From NCBI GenBank assembly GCA_030672605.1, contig DAOVGE010000072.1, forward strand, positions 1-14,903: a stretch of 14,903 bases of DNA, in the 5' to 3' direction. The stretch is from Methanosarcinales archaeon. GTDB lineage: Archaea; Halobacteriota; Methanosarcinia; Methanosarcinales; Methanogasteraceae. Under the pieces are notes generated by a model. That model saw nothing but the letters and a program-made list of their open reading frames with translations. It made no database searches and was not told the origin of the DNA. Of this stretch, positions 1 to 6,474 are shown in pieces. Each line of letters opens with the position of its first letter. Positions within the stretch are counted from its first letter, which is position 1. The translations under genes were made by a program, and so were the position numbers.

Positions 1-290
1 TCCCTGATCAATGCCCCCAACAGTTCTGCTTCCCCGGAACTCGAGTTGACATAGTTTCTCACCCCCATCACACTCTCCTCATCCACTCCTATGTGTTTGA
101 TCTTACCGCACTCCAGCATATCTTCAAATAGCGAAACATCACCGGAGTTATACGCCTTTCCAACCTCTATTTCGTCATATATCCTCGGCGTTATGTAGAT
201 CACATCAAATAAATCGGATAGCTTATCGGTCAATCCCAGATAATAGATGTTTATCCAGAAGGATGTGTCTAATAATGCTTTTGGTTTCAT
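1..290 (-). CDS. PIN-domain protein, 3' part beyond the window edge
   Basis: About 96 codons are visible and the frame runs open off the left edge. The start reads MKPKALLDTSFWINIYYLGL, which is the first strand of a PIN nuclease fold with its conserved metal-binding Asp (LLDTSFWIN). A Glu follows in TPRIYDEIE (about residues 38-46), and the acidic helix GEAELLGALI lies near the edge. PIN proteins are Mg2+-dependent RNases and often act as VapC-type toxins. No antitoxin gene is visible upstream (291-929), so a toxin role is inference. The ATG at 290 is supported by a TATA-like box centred 27-28 nt upstream, implying a leaderless mRNA. Confidence 0.7.
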   Translation of the reverse strand, partial: MKPKALLDTSFWINIYYLGLTDKLSDLFDVIYITPRIYDEIEVGKAYNSGDVSLFEDMLECGKIKHIGVDEESVMGVRNYVNSSSGEAELLGALIR

Positions 291-313
291 TAGAAGTAAT
301 GTGCTGTAATGTG

Positions 314-321
314 TACATAAA
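314..321 (-). promoter_or_regulatory. TATA box of the PIN-domain gene
   Basis: On the minus strand this reads TTTATGTA, centred about 27 nt upstream of the ATG at 290. That is the normal archaeal TATA to start-site distance, so transcription would begin at or next to the start codon. Confidence 0.5.
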
Positions 322-714
322 CATTTCTCGTGTCTGCCGTCGGATCGATGCACCTGCTCGGATTCCATTCCCCCTGTGGCAGTCAAAGAAGCACGGGAAA
401 GCTTTAAGGAAGTGTTAACAGATCGTGGTATCAGTATTGGGGCGGCAACCCTCCCAGACGGGGAGTTGGAGGAAGAAATCAGATATCCCGAGATGTTGTG
501 AATGATCGAGGACGATAACTTTATGGTGGTTACAATCCCGCGGAGCAAACTGACCCAGCAGCCAATGTATCCATGAATGTCACATCCATAAGGAAGAGCA
601 CGCGCAGCAAACTACCACGTTTGATTTACACTTCGCACCGCCGCAAACTGAGCTTTTTTGCAATGTATCAGTCGGATGTACAACAACACGAAAGACGTGA
701 CGACAGATATTACC

Positions 715-784
715 CTTCGCGTCTCTCTCGCCTTTGCGCCTTCGCGTTAAATTGAGAACGCAAAGACGCGAGGACGCAAAGAAC
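715..784. repeat. CG-rich imperfect inverted repeat (CTTTGCG family)
   Basis: The left arm contains CTCGCCTTTGCGCCTTCGCG and the right arm, after an 8-nt spacer, AACGCAAAGACGCGAGGACG. They pair imperfectly into a long hairpin. Short related copies sit at 11386-11412 (CTCGCCTTTGCGACCTTGCG). Dispersed repeats built from such CTTTGCG words are common between genes in archaeal and bacterial genomes. Their role is unknown. Confidence 0.6.
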
Positions 785-929
785 GAAAATCGCGGTTTAT
801 ACCGGTGTTGAGTATACACTGCTACGTTTGTCGAACGATATAATTGGTGAGGTGTAGTTGCATGACCTACAGAGGTTTGAGGTGCGTGGTTGCAGCAGCT
901 TATTTTCGCAGCAAGAAGCGGCACATCCT

Positions 930-1988
930 TCACGCATCACCACTACCACTACCACCACTGCCGCCTGCCCCAACCGGTGCCCGGTCATGGTCGCGGTCAT
1001 GCGCATTCACCGAATTGCTGGCAGGATCTTTGTTTATCGTCGAGCCGAACCGAAACTTCCCGAAATCAACCTTCTTATCAAATTTTATCGGGTCTTCAAA
1101 GATATATGGCAACCTTTTCATCGATTCCTCAATCTTCAGACCGCACTCATGCTCGTTACACTCACTCTGCTCAATCGTCTCAAAACTCACGTTCTGAAAG
1201 ATGCTCTTCTGATCCCAGCCAGCCTTCTCTTTTATCACCGGCAGAAAATCCCGGTTTATCTCGTAGCCGACTGAGTTTCTCGCAAGGTTTCTGGCTGCGA
1301 GAGTCGTTGTGCCGCTGCCGAGAAACGGGTCAAGAACCGTGTCCCCGACAAAGCTGAACATCTTGATTAACCGCAACGGCAGTTCGAGAGGAAACATCGC
1401 CAGATGTTTATCCTGTTTCTCGCCAGGAAAGTTCCAGTGACCGGTAAAATACTGATTCCACTCCTCTCCGGTCATTTTCGATTGTTCTTTAATCTCCCTG
1501 GAAACTTTCGGTGCGCTCCCGTACTTCTTGAAGATCAGGATGAATTCGTAATCAATCTTCAGTATCCCGTTTCTGGGAAACGGGTACGACCCCATAACAT
1601 TAGCCCCGCCTGTTGTGTGGGTCGTCGTCACCTTCTGCCAGATGACGGCGCCCATGTAGTCGAATCCGACGGTTTCGCAGAATTTGATTATCTCTGTTCG
1701 TATGGGTATTACTTTGTACCGCCCGTAATACACCGAGCGAGCGAATTGGTCTCCGATGTTCACGCAGAGACGGCAGCCGCTGTGCAGAACCCTTTCGCAC
1801 TCGTTCCAGACAATATTGAGGTTGTTTACGTACTCTTCATAAGAATCGTTGTAACCGATCTGCGCCCTGCTCCCGTAGTCTTTCAGCTGCCAGTACGGCG
1901 GAGATGTGACAACGAGGTGCACGGATTCATCAGAAACCTCATCCATCTGCCTTGAATCCCCGATTATGATCCTGTGATGTGCGCTCAT
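930..1988 (-). CDS. DNA methyltransferase, beta-class SPPY type (probably N4-cytosine)
   Basis: The 352-residue protein transfers a methyl group from S-adenosylmethionine to DNA. Motif order is beta-class: the catalytic motif TSPPYW is near the N terminus (residues 28-33) and the AdoMet motif DPFLGSGTT comes later (220-228), followed by GYEINRDFL. SPPY is typical of N4-cytosine enzymes, though some SPPY proteins methylate adenine, so the base is inferred. The last 70 or so residues are not part of the core fold and end in a His/Asp/Arg then Gly/Ser-rich tail (GAGGSGGSGSGDA). No restriction endonuclease is adjacent, so it looks like an orphan methyltransferase, although a partner could lie outside the window. 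The ATG at 1988 has a TATA-like box about 30 nt upstream. Confidence 0.9.
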   Translation of the reverse strand: MSAHHRIIIGDSRQMDEVSDESVHLVVTSPPYWQLKDYGSRAQIGYNDSYEEYVNNLNIVWNECERVLHSGCRLCVNIGDQFARSVYYGRYKVIPIRTEIIKFCETVGFDYMGAVIWQKVTTTHTTGGANVMGSYPFPRNGILKIDYEFILIFKKYGSAPKVSREIKEQSKMTGEEWNQYFTGHWNFPGEKQDKHLAMFPLELPLRLIKMFSFVGDTVLDPFLGSGTTTLAARNLARNSVGYEINRDFLPVIKEKAGWDQKSIFQNVSFETIEQSECNEHECGLKIEESMKRLPYIFEDPIKFDKKVDFGKFRFGSTINKDPASNSVNAHDRDHDRAPVGAGGSGGSGSGDA

Positions 1989-2014
1989 GTCACATTCTTC
2001 AATGATGCAGTATC

Positions 2015-2022
2015 ACTTAAAT
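2015..2022 (-). promoter_or_regulatory. TATA-like box of the methyltransferase gene
   Basis: The minus strand reads ATTTAAGT, centred about 30 nt upstream of the ATG at 1988. This fits a leaderless or nearly leaderless transcript. Confidence 0.4.
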
Positions 2023-2125
2023 CCACTGATGGGGCGGGCAGCAGAAAGATGGGGGGTATGTGTTTAGCTAACCGTAACTCTTCTTTTAGATGAATTGTGC
2101 TGGTGCGGCGTTAAGCGCTTAGATC

Positions 2126-2208
2126 TCACGAATGACACGTTTGAACTAATTTCACGAATGTTAAAACAGAATAGATTCGTATTATTCGTCCATTTGTGAA
2201 ATTCACGA
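2126..2208. repeat. TTTCACGAA-type imperfect inverted repeat
   Basis: The arm ATTTCACGAATG (2149-2160) pairs at 11 of 12 positions with CATTTGTGAAAT (2191-2202) across a 30-nt loop. The left flank resembles two further copies at 3705-3724 and 11452-11471 (ATTTCACGAGATT words followed by ACACA). A GTATGTGTTTAGC word (2057-2069) precedes it, as in the copy at 3674-3685. This is a dispersed intergenic repeat of unknown function. Confidence 0.55.
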
Positions 2209-2490
2209 TAAAAACTGCCATAGATAGACTAAATCCATGACAAACCCCTCGAAACCAAAGTTGGGTGAGCTCTGGTAAATAACCGATATGACTGGTTGTT
2301 TTTGCATTGCAACGCGAGATACCAAAGACCCAGTTTTATAAGTTGTTTTCGTCCGGAATAGTGAAAGGGATGGGGCAAAGGGCTACATAACGGTGCTTAC
2401 CAATTCGACACGGCACCCATTGGTACGTCATTTTGACTGGCACGGATGATGCGATCTGTGAGGATTTCAGAAATGTGCTACGTCGGCTTT

Positions 2491-2498
2491 GATATATC
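2491..2498 (+). promoter_or_regulatory. TATA box of the HAD-family gene
   Basis: GATATATC is centred about 25 nt upstream of the ATG at 2519. This placement is the main reason for choosing 2519 over the in-frame start at 2489, which would lie at or upstream of the TATA box itself. Confidence 0.5.
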
Positions 2499-2518
2499 AT
2501 GGGTGTGTCATACTGATC

Positions 2519-3493
2519 ATGAACGTCATCTGCTTTGACCTGGAAGGTCCACTGTCCCCGCAAGACAACGCTTACGAGGTAACTTCGCTAATTACGAATG
2601 GAGATGCGATATTCGAGGCGCTGAGCCGATATGACGACGTGCTGGCGCTCGCCGGTCGTGAGAACTACGAGCCCGGCGACACGCTCGCGCTCATCGTTCC
2701 ATTCCTGCTCACGCACGGGATTCGGGAGCGTGATATCACAGAGGTCTCATCGCAGGCATTGATCGTTTCCGGCGCAAAGGATCTGATCGCGAGGCTGAAA
2801 GATTCTGGCTGGGATGTGCATATCATCTCCACGAGCTATGAGCAGCATGCCCATCAGATCGGCGCAGCGCTCGGCGTAGACCGGGATCACATCTCGTGCA
2901 CGAGACTCGATCTTGAGGGGCTGCGTGAACAGCTCACAGAGGAGGGCGTCGCATGCATACGCGATATTGAGGAGGATATCTTCAGTATCGACGACGAGAA
3001 GGAGTTATTCCAGCGGTTGGATGATTTTTATCTCAAGGAATTAAAAGATACCGGATTCGGTGACCTGTTTGCGCAGGTGCAGGTGGTCGGGGGCAAGCGC
3101 AAGGTTGTGGCGCTGGAGAGAATCGCTGCCAGCCATGGTGTTACGCCCGGCGAAGTGATCGCTGTCGGAGACTCGATCACCGATTTTGCGATGCTGGGGC
3201 TCGTCAGGGATTCCGGAGGGGTTGCAATCGTCTTCAATGGAAACGAGTATGCAGTCCCTTATGCGAACGTCGCGCTCGCCGGAACCGATATCGGGCTTGT
3301 GCGGGAGTTTGCAGATGCACACGCACGGGGCGATGATGCAGTCGAACTGGCGCGGGCGCTTGCGCAGGAGTATCGGGACGATCCGAGAGTGGATTATCTC
3401 GTGGGCGCGGATTCTGAGAAGATCGAGGCGGTCGTTGCGGCTCACAAGCGGTTCAGGAAACTGGTGCGTGGCGAGGCTGCGAAGCTCGGGTAA
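2519..3493 (+). CDS. HAD-superfamily phosphatase-like protein (EhaR-like)
   Basis: A 324-residue HAD hydrolase. Motif I is FDLEGPLSPQDNAYE near the N terminus, with the nucleophile Asp but Glu at the usual second Asp. Motif II is IISTSYEQ, motif III the Lys in GGKRKVV, and motif IV GDSITDFAML (DxxxD). An alpha-helical insert (about residues 130-175) separates motifs II and III, as in phosphoserine-phosphatase-like caps. Archaeal proteins beginning FDLEGPL are often named energy-converting hydrogenase subunit R (EhaR) or HAD family hydrolase. No hydrogenase genes are nearby, so that name should not be read as function. The substrate is unknown. The gene is monocistronic, followed by tRNA-Gly on the same strand. 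Confidence 0.85.
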   Translation: MNVICFDLEGPLSPQDNAYEVTSLITNGDAIFEALSRYDDVLALAGRENYEPGDTLALIVPFLLTHGIRERDITEVSSQALIVSGAKDLIARLKDSGWDVHIISTSYEQHAHQIGAALGVDRDHISCTRLDLEGLREQLTEEGVACIRDIEEDIFSIDDEKELFQRLDDFYLKELKDTGFGDLFAQVQVVGGKRKVVALERIAASHGVTPGEVIAVGDSITDFAMLGLVRDSGGVAIVFNGNEYAVPYANVALAGTDIGLVREFADAHARGDDAVELARALAQEYRDDPRVDYLVGADSEKIEAVVAAHKRFRKLVRGEAAKLG

Positions 3494-3541
3494 TCGATAG
3501 TATTAAATCCATTGGGTATCGAGATACGAGATGGCATAAAA

Positions 3542-3613
3542 GCGCTGATGGTCTAATGGCTATGACTGAAGCCTTCCAAGCTTCGAGTCCGGGTTCGATT
3601 CCCGGTCGGCGCA
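3542..3613 (+). tRNA. tRNA-Gly (anticodon UCC)
   Basis: The 72-nt cloverleaf has acceptor GCGCTGA pairing with TCGGCGC (one G-T), anticodon stem GAAGC/GCTTC with loop CTTCCAA (anticodon TCC), T arm CCGGG-TTCGATT-CCCGG and discriminator A. CCA is not encoded. A TATA-like TATTAAAT lies about 35 nt upstream and an oligo-T run (3625-3630) follows. Confidence 0.95.
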
Positions 3614-3624
3614 TCAGATAGCGA

Positions 3625-3630
3625 TTTTTT
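3625..3630 (+). terminator. Oligo-T terminator after tRNA-Gly
   Basis: A run of six T begins 12 nt after the tRNA 3' end. Archaeal RNA polymerase terminates at such T tracts without needing a hairpin. Confidence 0.45.
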
Positions 3631-3673
3631 CTGATTCTGATGGATTCTGTGCGGTGCTTGGCTACAAATGACA

Positions 3674-3729
3674 TATGTGTTTAGCGGAGGTGAAAAAACC
3701 ACGGGATTTCACGAGATTAACACAGAAAT
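3674..3729 (+). repeat. Repeat downstream of tRNA-Gly (copy A)
   Basis: The segment contains TATGTGTTTAGCGGAGG, then AAAAACCACGGGATTTCACG and AGATTAACACAG. It matches, with small differences, the segment after tRNA-Trp at 11421-11472. The upstream flanks are also similar: TTTTCTGATTCTGATGGATT here and TTTTCTGGTTCTGACGTTTT there. Confidence 0.55.
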
Positions 3730-3966
3730 CTTGTGGAGATGGCTGCGCCGCTGCTTCGCAGACTTGAACAGTTTTGATTTCCCCCCCCCTACATCAAAAA
3801 AATCGACTTCGGTAGCCTCTTTAGTTTATTGTCATATAGGGGGGATGCCCCTGCAAGAAAATGTTATTTTCGTTATCAGTGAAGCATGTGGGGGGGAACT
3901 GCTGATCGGTTCAGGTCGCAGACTGTGCAATCTTGTAGTTGGCTAAACACGACACGGTCTGATAAT

Positions 3967-3982
3967 CCAGTGAAATCACTGG
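3967..3982 (+). repeat. Short perfect hairpin upstream of ahbC
   Basis: CCAGTG-AAAT-CACTGG forms a 6-bp stem with a 4-nt loop. It is flanked by direct repeats GCTAAACACG (3942-3951 and 3999-4008). It lies about 130 nt upstream of ahbC. An operator role is possible but unsupported. Confidence 0.4.
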
Positions 3983-4079
3983 AATTTCCGATTGTACCGC
4001 TAAACACGCACCAAACGACCATCTCCACTCGGACCAAAACCCCTGCACTATACGAAAGTTCACAGCCCGGCAGCACAAT

Positions 4080-4087
4080 CTTTATTG
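4080..4087 (+). promoter_or_regulatory. TATA box of ahbC
   Basis: CTTTATTG is centred about 28 nt upstream of the ATG at 4112. It rules against the earlier in-frame start at 4085, which would overlap the box. Confidence 0.5.
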
Positions 4088-4111
4088 TGTCAGTACCGGA
4101 ACAGAACTGAT

Positions 4112-5302
4112 ATGATAATCTTTTCAAAGGTACTGGCAGACCGTGCCACGGTCTGGGAGGCGATCCGTGCAAGGGAGATCTCGTGTGCAGATGCACCGGA
4201 TGACCTCATCCGATTCTCATCAGAGGTCAAGCCGGTCATCATGTGGAACATCACACGCGAGTGCAATCTCGCATGTCAGCACTGTTACATGGATGCGAGG
4301 ACGAAACACCCCGACGAATGGACGCTCGAGGAAGGAATCCGGTTCATCGACGAGATGGCGTCACTCGATATGCCAATGCTGATTGTTACCGGTGGAGAGC
4401 CGCTCATGAGCAAAAATTTCTTCCCTTTTGCGTTCCATGCGAAAGAAAAGGGAGTTCGCATGGTGATATCCACCAACGGAACACTGATCACGCCCGAGGT
4501 GGCAGCGCTCCTATCAGAGGCTGAGATCAGGTATGTCGGAGTGAGCGTGGATGCGGCGACCGCGGAGAGACATGATACGTTCAGGGGAGTTAAGGGAGCG
4601 TTCGATCGTGCGATGGACGGGATAAAGAATGCGCAGGAAGCAGGGCTAAAAACCGGCATAAGAATCACGATACACAAAGAAAACTGGCAGGATGTGCCAG
4701 CACTCCTCAATCTCTGTGTCGAGAAGGGGGTACCGCGGTTCTGCCTATACCATCTTGTTCCGACAGGACGTGGGGAGCGGATGATGGATATGGACGTCAC
4801 AAAAGAGGAGCGGACCCGGGTGCTGCAACACCTTTACAACAGAGCAATCGAGCTGAAAGACGAGGAGATCGAGATTCTGACAACGGACTCTCCGATGGAT
4901 GGTGTGTACATCCTCGAACGCCTCAAGAGGGAGGATCCTGAGCGGTTCGACAAGGTGCGGGAACTTCTAAAGATTTCGGGTGGCTGCTCGATCGGAAATA
5001 AGGTTGCAAATGTGGATTATCTCGGAAACGTGAATCCGTGCCATTTCACGCCGCAGATGTCGGTTGGCAACGTGAAAGAGCGCCCGTTCAATGAGATCTG
5101 GAACAAGAGTCCTGACGGTCAACTGCTCGAGATTCGCGAGCGTAGGATGACACTTGCTGGCACATGCGGACGGTGCGATTACATGGACGTCTGCGGAGGC
5201 TGCCGGCAGAAGGCGTATTTCTACGATGGTGATTTTTATGGCGGAGATCCGACCTGTATCTACGATCCCGACAAGAAACGGCTGGAGTACGAATTGTTTT
5301 AG
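4112..5302 (+). CDS. ahbC: Radical SAM/SPASM protein, AhbC-type (12,18-didecarboxysiroheme deacetylase)
   Basis: AhbC removes the two acetate side chains of 12,18-didecarboxysiroheme to give Fe-coproporphyrin III in the alternative heme pathway. The 396-residue protein has the radical SAM cluster motif CNLACQHC (Cys51, 55, 58) after KPVIMWNITRE, then VTGGEPL, STNGTLI, and SVDAATAERHDTFRGVKGAF, a typical AhbC/NirJ segment. The C-terminal auxiliary-cluster region has GGCSIGNKVANVDYLGNVNP followed by CHF, TCGRCDYMDVCGGC and a final DPTC. The N-terminal FSKVLADRATV..RFSSEVKPV resembles AhbC more than AhbD. Siroheme decarboxylase genes ahbA and ahbB lie about 2 kb away on the other strand, supporting the assignment. 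AhbD or a NirJ-like paralogue remains possible. The 4112 start is chosen from the TATA spacing. The bud32 gene follows by 30 nt. Confidence 0.75.
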   Translation: MIIFSKVLADRATVWEAIRAREISCADAPDDLIRFSSEVKPVIMWNITRECNLACQHCYMDARTKHPDEWTLEEGIRFIDEMASLDMPMLIVTGGEPLMSKNFFPFAFHAKEKGVRMVISTNGTLITPEVAALLSEAEIRYVGVSVDAATAERHDTFRGVKGAFDRAMDGIKNAQEAGLKTGIRITIHKENWQDVPALLNLCVEKGVPRFCLYHLVPTGRGERMMDMDVTKEERTRVLQHLYNRAIELKDEEIEILTTDSPMDGVYILERLKREDPERFDKVRELLKISGGCSIGNKVANVDYLGNVNPCHFTPQMSVGNVKERPFNEIWNKSPDGQLLEIRERRMTLAGTCGRCDYMDVCGGCRQKAYFYDGDFYGGDPTCIYDPDKKRLEYELF

Positions 5303-5332
5303 AATCATCGCAGATGGTAAATAACTGTGATC

Positions 5333-5914
5333 ATGAACCGGCAGATAGCAGCAGGCGCAGAAGCCGTGATCGAGCGCTACGATGACCGGGTCATCAAGCG
5401 CAGAGTGGTAAAGAACTACCGCATCCCCGAGCTCGATACTCGGATCCGGGCATCGAGAACCCGAAATGAGGCGAAACTCATATCAGAGGCGCGCAGATGC
5501 GGTGTGCCGACACCGATCATCTATGATGTCGATACCGCCGAGCATGCGATCACAATGGAGTTTATCGAGGGGCCGCGCTTAAAAGAGGTGCTCAATCTGC
5601 ACCTCTGCGAGGAGATCGGCGAACTCGTGGGGCGGCTGCATAGTTGCGGCATCATTCACGGCGATCTCACGACCTCAAATCTGATCAAAAACGATGGCAG
5701 GATCTGTTTCATCGACTTCGGGCTCGGCTACTTCGATAAGAGCGTGGAGGCGCAGGGCGTCGATGTGCATGTGCTCTTCCAGACCTTTGTGAGCACGCAC
5801 AGCGATTCCGGGCTTGAGGGGGCATTCTCTCGCGGATACAAACGGACGTTTGCTGATGCTGATCAGGTGCTTGCGCGCGTGCGCGAGATTGAGGCGCGGG
5901 GGCGGTATCTGTGA
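5333..5914 (+). CDS. bud32: Bud32/PRPK-type kinase of the KEOPS complex
   Basis: A 193-residue atypical small kinase/ATPase that works with Kae1 in KEOPS for t6A37 modification of ANN-decoding tRNAs. Visible elements are the N-terminal GAEA loop, VIKRRVVKNYRIPELD with the catalytic Lys, RTRNEAKL with the alpha-C Glu, HGDLTTSN (catalytic loop), IDFGLGYF (DFG) and the C-terminal IEARGRY characteristic of Bud32. In many euryarchaea Bud32 is fused to Kae1. Here it stands alone and kae1 is not in the window. A GTG at 5327 is in frame 6 nt upstream of the ATG at 5333. Neither start has a clear SD, and ATG is preferred. Spacing of 30 nt from ahbC suggests cotranscription. Confidence 0.92.
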   Translation: MNRQIAAGAEAVIERYDDRVIKRRVVKNYRIPELDTRIRASRTRNEAKLISEARRCGVPTPIIYDVDTAEHAITMEFIEGPRLKEVLNLHLCEEIGELVGRLHSCGIIHGDLTTSNLIKNDGRICFIDFGLGYFDKSVEAQGVDVHVLFQTFVSTHSDSGLEGAFSRGYKRTFADADQVLARVREIEARGRYL

Positions 5915-5935
5915 TCGGCGCAGTCCCGCTTCCAT

Positions 5936-5958
5936 GGGTTGGGCGGGCGTGGGTGGGG
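5936..5958 (+). other. Canonical G-quadruplex motif just after bud32
   Basis: Five runs of three or more G (5936-5938, 5941-5943, 5945-5947, 5951-5953, 5955-5958) are separated by loops of 1-3 nt. That fits the G3+N1-7 rule on the coding strand, beginning 22 nt after the bud32 stop. It would be in the 3' untranslated RNA. Confidence 0.6.
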
Positions 5959-6227
5959 TGTTGTGGAGCGCTACATACAGGATCAGGAGAATGCGAAGCA
6001 TCGCTGAAGGCAAAACCGAATGCGAAAACGCGGGTGTACAGCCTTGGACGTAAGTCCGGGGTTTAGTGACTTTGGAATCTATCCCGATGGACGTGGAGGT
6101 CGGGGCTGGTCGCGCGGATTGCGTGTTTTTGTGGGTTGGAGTATGAACCAAGACGGCAGTAGAACATCATTGGATGCGCTCATGATCCTGCATGTTGCAA
6201 TGCGAAACCACGAACCAACCAAAAGTG

Positions 6228-6235
6228 ATATATAC
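6228..6235 (+). promoter_or_regulatory. Strong TATA box with no obvious gene
   Basis: GATATATAC is preceded by an A-rich ACCAACCAAAA stretch that could act as a BRE. Predicted transcription start is near 6258. Downstream lie a 13-bp hairpin and the mini-ORF, so the product could be a small RNA or the leader of that ORF. Confidence 0.4.
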
Positions 6236-6312
6236 TGCATAGCACAACACGGTAGTAGTGAGTAAGTCCACCCGAAAGGATGATGGTGCTTTGAGTTGAG
6301 TTGCGTCACACA

Positions 6313-6353
6313 CATCATAACATGCAGACCACCACGACACGCATGATATGATG
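6313..6353 (+). ncRNA. Candidate structured RNA hairpin
   Basis: Arms CATCATAACATGC (6313-6325) and GCATGATATGATG (6341-6353) pair at 12 of 13 positions around a 15-nt loop. It lies about 55 nt after the start site predicted from the orphan TATA box. No known RNA family is recognised. It could be a small RNA, a leader structure, or an operator-like palindrome in DNA. Confidence 0.3.
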
Positions 6354-6412
6354 GTTATGAATAATGGCAATACACATCCCTGGTCAGCACATGCATGAGG
6401 AAGGGGGTGAAC

Positions 6413-6463
6413 ATGGCAGGCTCAACGGCGTCTAAAAAATGGATGTGTACCTGGGACGAGTAG
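6413..6463 (+). CDS. 16-residue mini-ORF with strong Shine-Dalgarno
   Basis: The ORF reads MAGSTASKKWMCTWDE and is preceded by AAGGGGGTGA (6401-6410), the strongest ribosome-binding site in this region, 2 nt before the ATG (an in-frame GTG at 6407 is also possible). KKWMCT resembles the start of rubredoxins (KKWxCTxCGY), which suggests the 5' end of a rubredoxin gene whose body has been lost. That reading rests on six residues only. It may not be a functional peptide. Confidence 0.25.
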   Translation: MAGSTASKKWMCTWDE

Positions 6464-6474
6464 GGTAGGGTTCA

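Larger units (their letters stand above)
291..929. other. Spacer with possible degraded coding sequence
   Basis: No intact gene is recognised. On the plus strand, codons from about 377 to 501 read VAVKEARESFKEVLTDRGIS and continue to a TGA at 499-501. They are followed at once by a 24-codon ORF, 502-576, beginning MIEDDNFMVVTIPRSK. Both read like real protein (charged, amphipathic) but match no family I recognise and have no clear start signals. They may be remnants of one broken gene. A CG-rich hairpin repeat lies at 715-784. The rest shows nothing I can interpret. Confidence 0.3.
1989..2518. other. Intergenic spacer between divergent methyltransferase and HAD genes
   Basis: This 530-nt divergent region contains the promoters of both flanking genes and a TTTCACGAA-type inverted repeat at 2126-2208. 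A plus-strand open frame without a start codon, ending with the TGA before 2491, reads RHGTHWYVILTGTDDAICED and then FRNVLRRL. It looks protein-like but is too short to call and may be a remnant. Nothing else is recognisable. Confidence 0.35.
3614..4111. other. Repeat-rich spacer between tRNA-Gly and ahbC
   Basis: No gene is recognised. The spacer holds a repeat copy after the tRNA (3674-3729), a C9 tract (3781-3789) with downstream G6 (3839-3844) and G7 (3890-3896), a perfect hairpin at 3967-3982, and GCTAAACACG direct repeats at 3942-3951 and 3999-4008 on either side of the hairpin. An 11-nt word GTGTTTAGCGG (3677-3687) recurs inverted at 3997-4007. A 92-codon plus-strand ORF (3668-3946) runs through the homopolymers and has no protein-like character. 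Confidence 0.45.
5915..6474. other. Gene-poor spacer after bud32
   Basis: No standard gene is recognised. Items seen are the G-quadruplex motif (5936-5958), an orphan TATA box (6228-6235), a hairpin (6313-6353) and a 16-codon ORF with strong SD (6413-6463). An 81-codon plus-strand ORF (6020-6265) has no start signal and no recognisable fold, and is not called. Confidence 0.4.

Noticed and set aside
1404..1955. 183-codon plus-strand ORF opposite the methyltransferase
   Set aside because: It is antisense to a gene with all expected motifs, and its translation has no recognisable fold.
3668..3946. 92-codon plus-strand ORF after tRNA-Gly
   Set aside because: It runs through a repeat copy and homopolymer tracts, and the translation is not protein-like.
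3677..4007. 331-nt miniature transposon bounded by 11-nt inverted repeats GTGTTTAGCGG
   Set aside because: An 11-nt inverted match within 500 nt is expected by chance about once or twice in a window this size, and no target duplication is seen.
4285..4800. 171-codon minus-strand ORF inside ahbC
   Set aside because: It is a shadow of the radical SAM gene, with Ser/Thr-rich content typical of antisense frames.
6020..6265. 81-codon ORF after bud32
   Set aside because: It has no start signal, no recognised family, and spans the orphan promoter.
6258..6310. Box C/D RNA after the orphan TATA box (GGATGATGG word)
   Set aside because: A box C-like word is present but no CTGA box D lies at the right distance.
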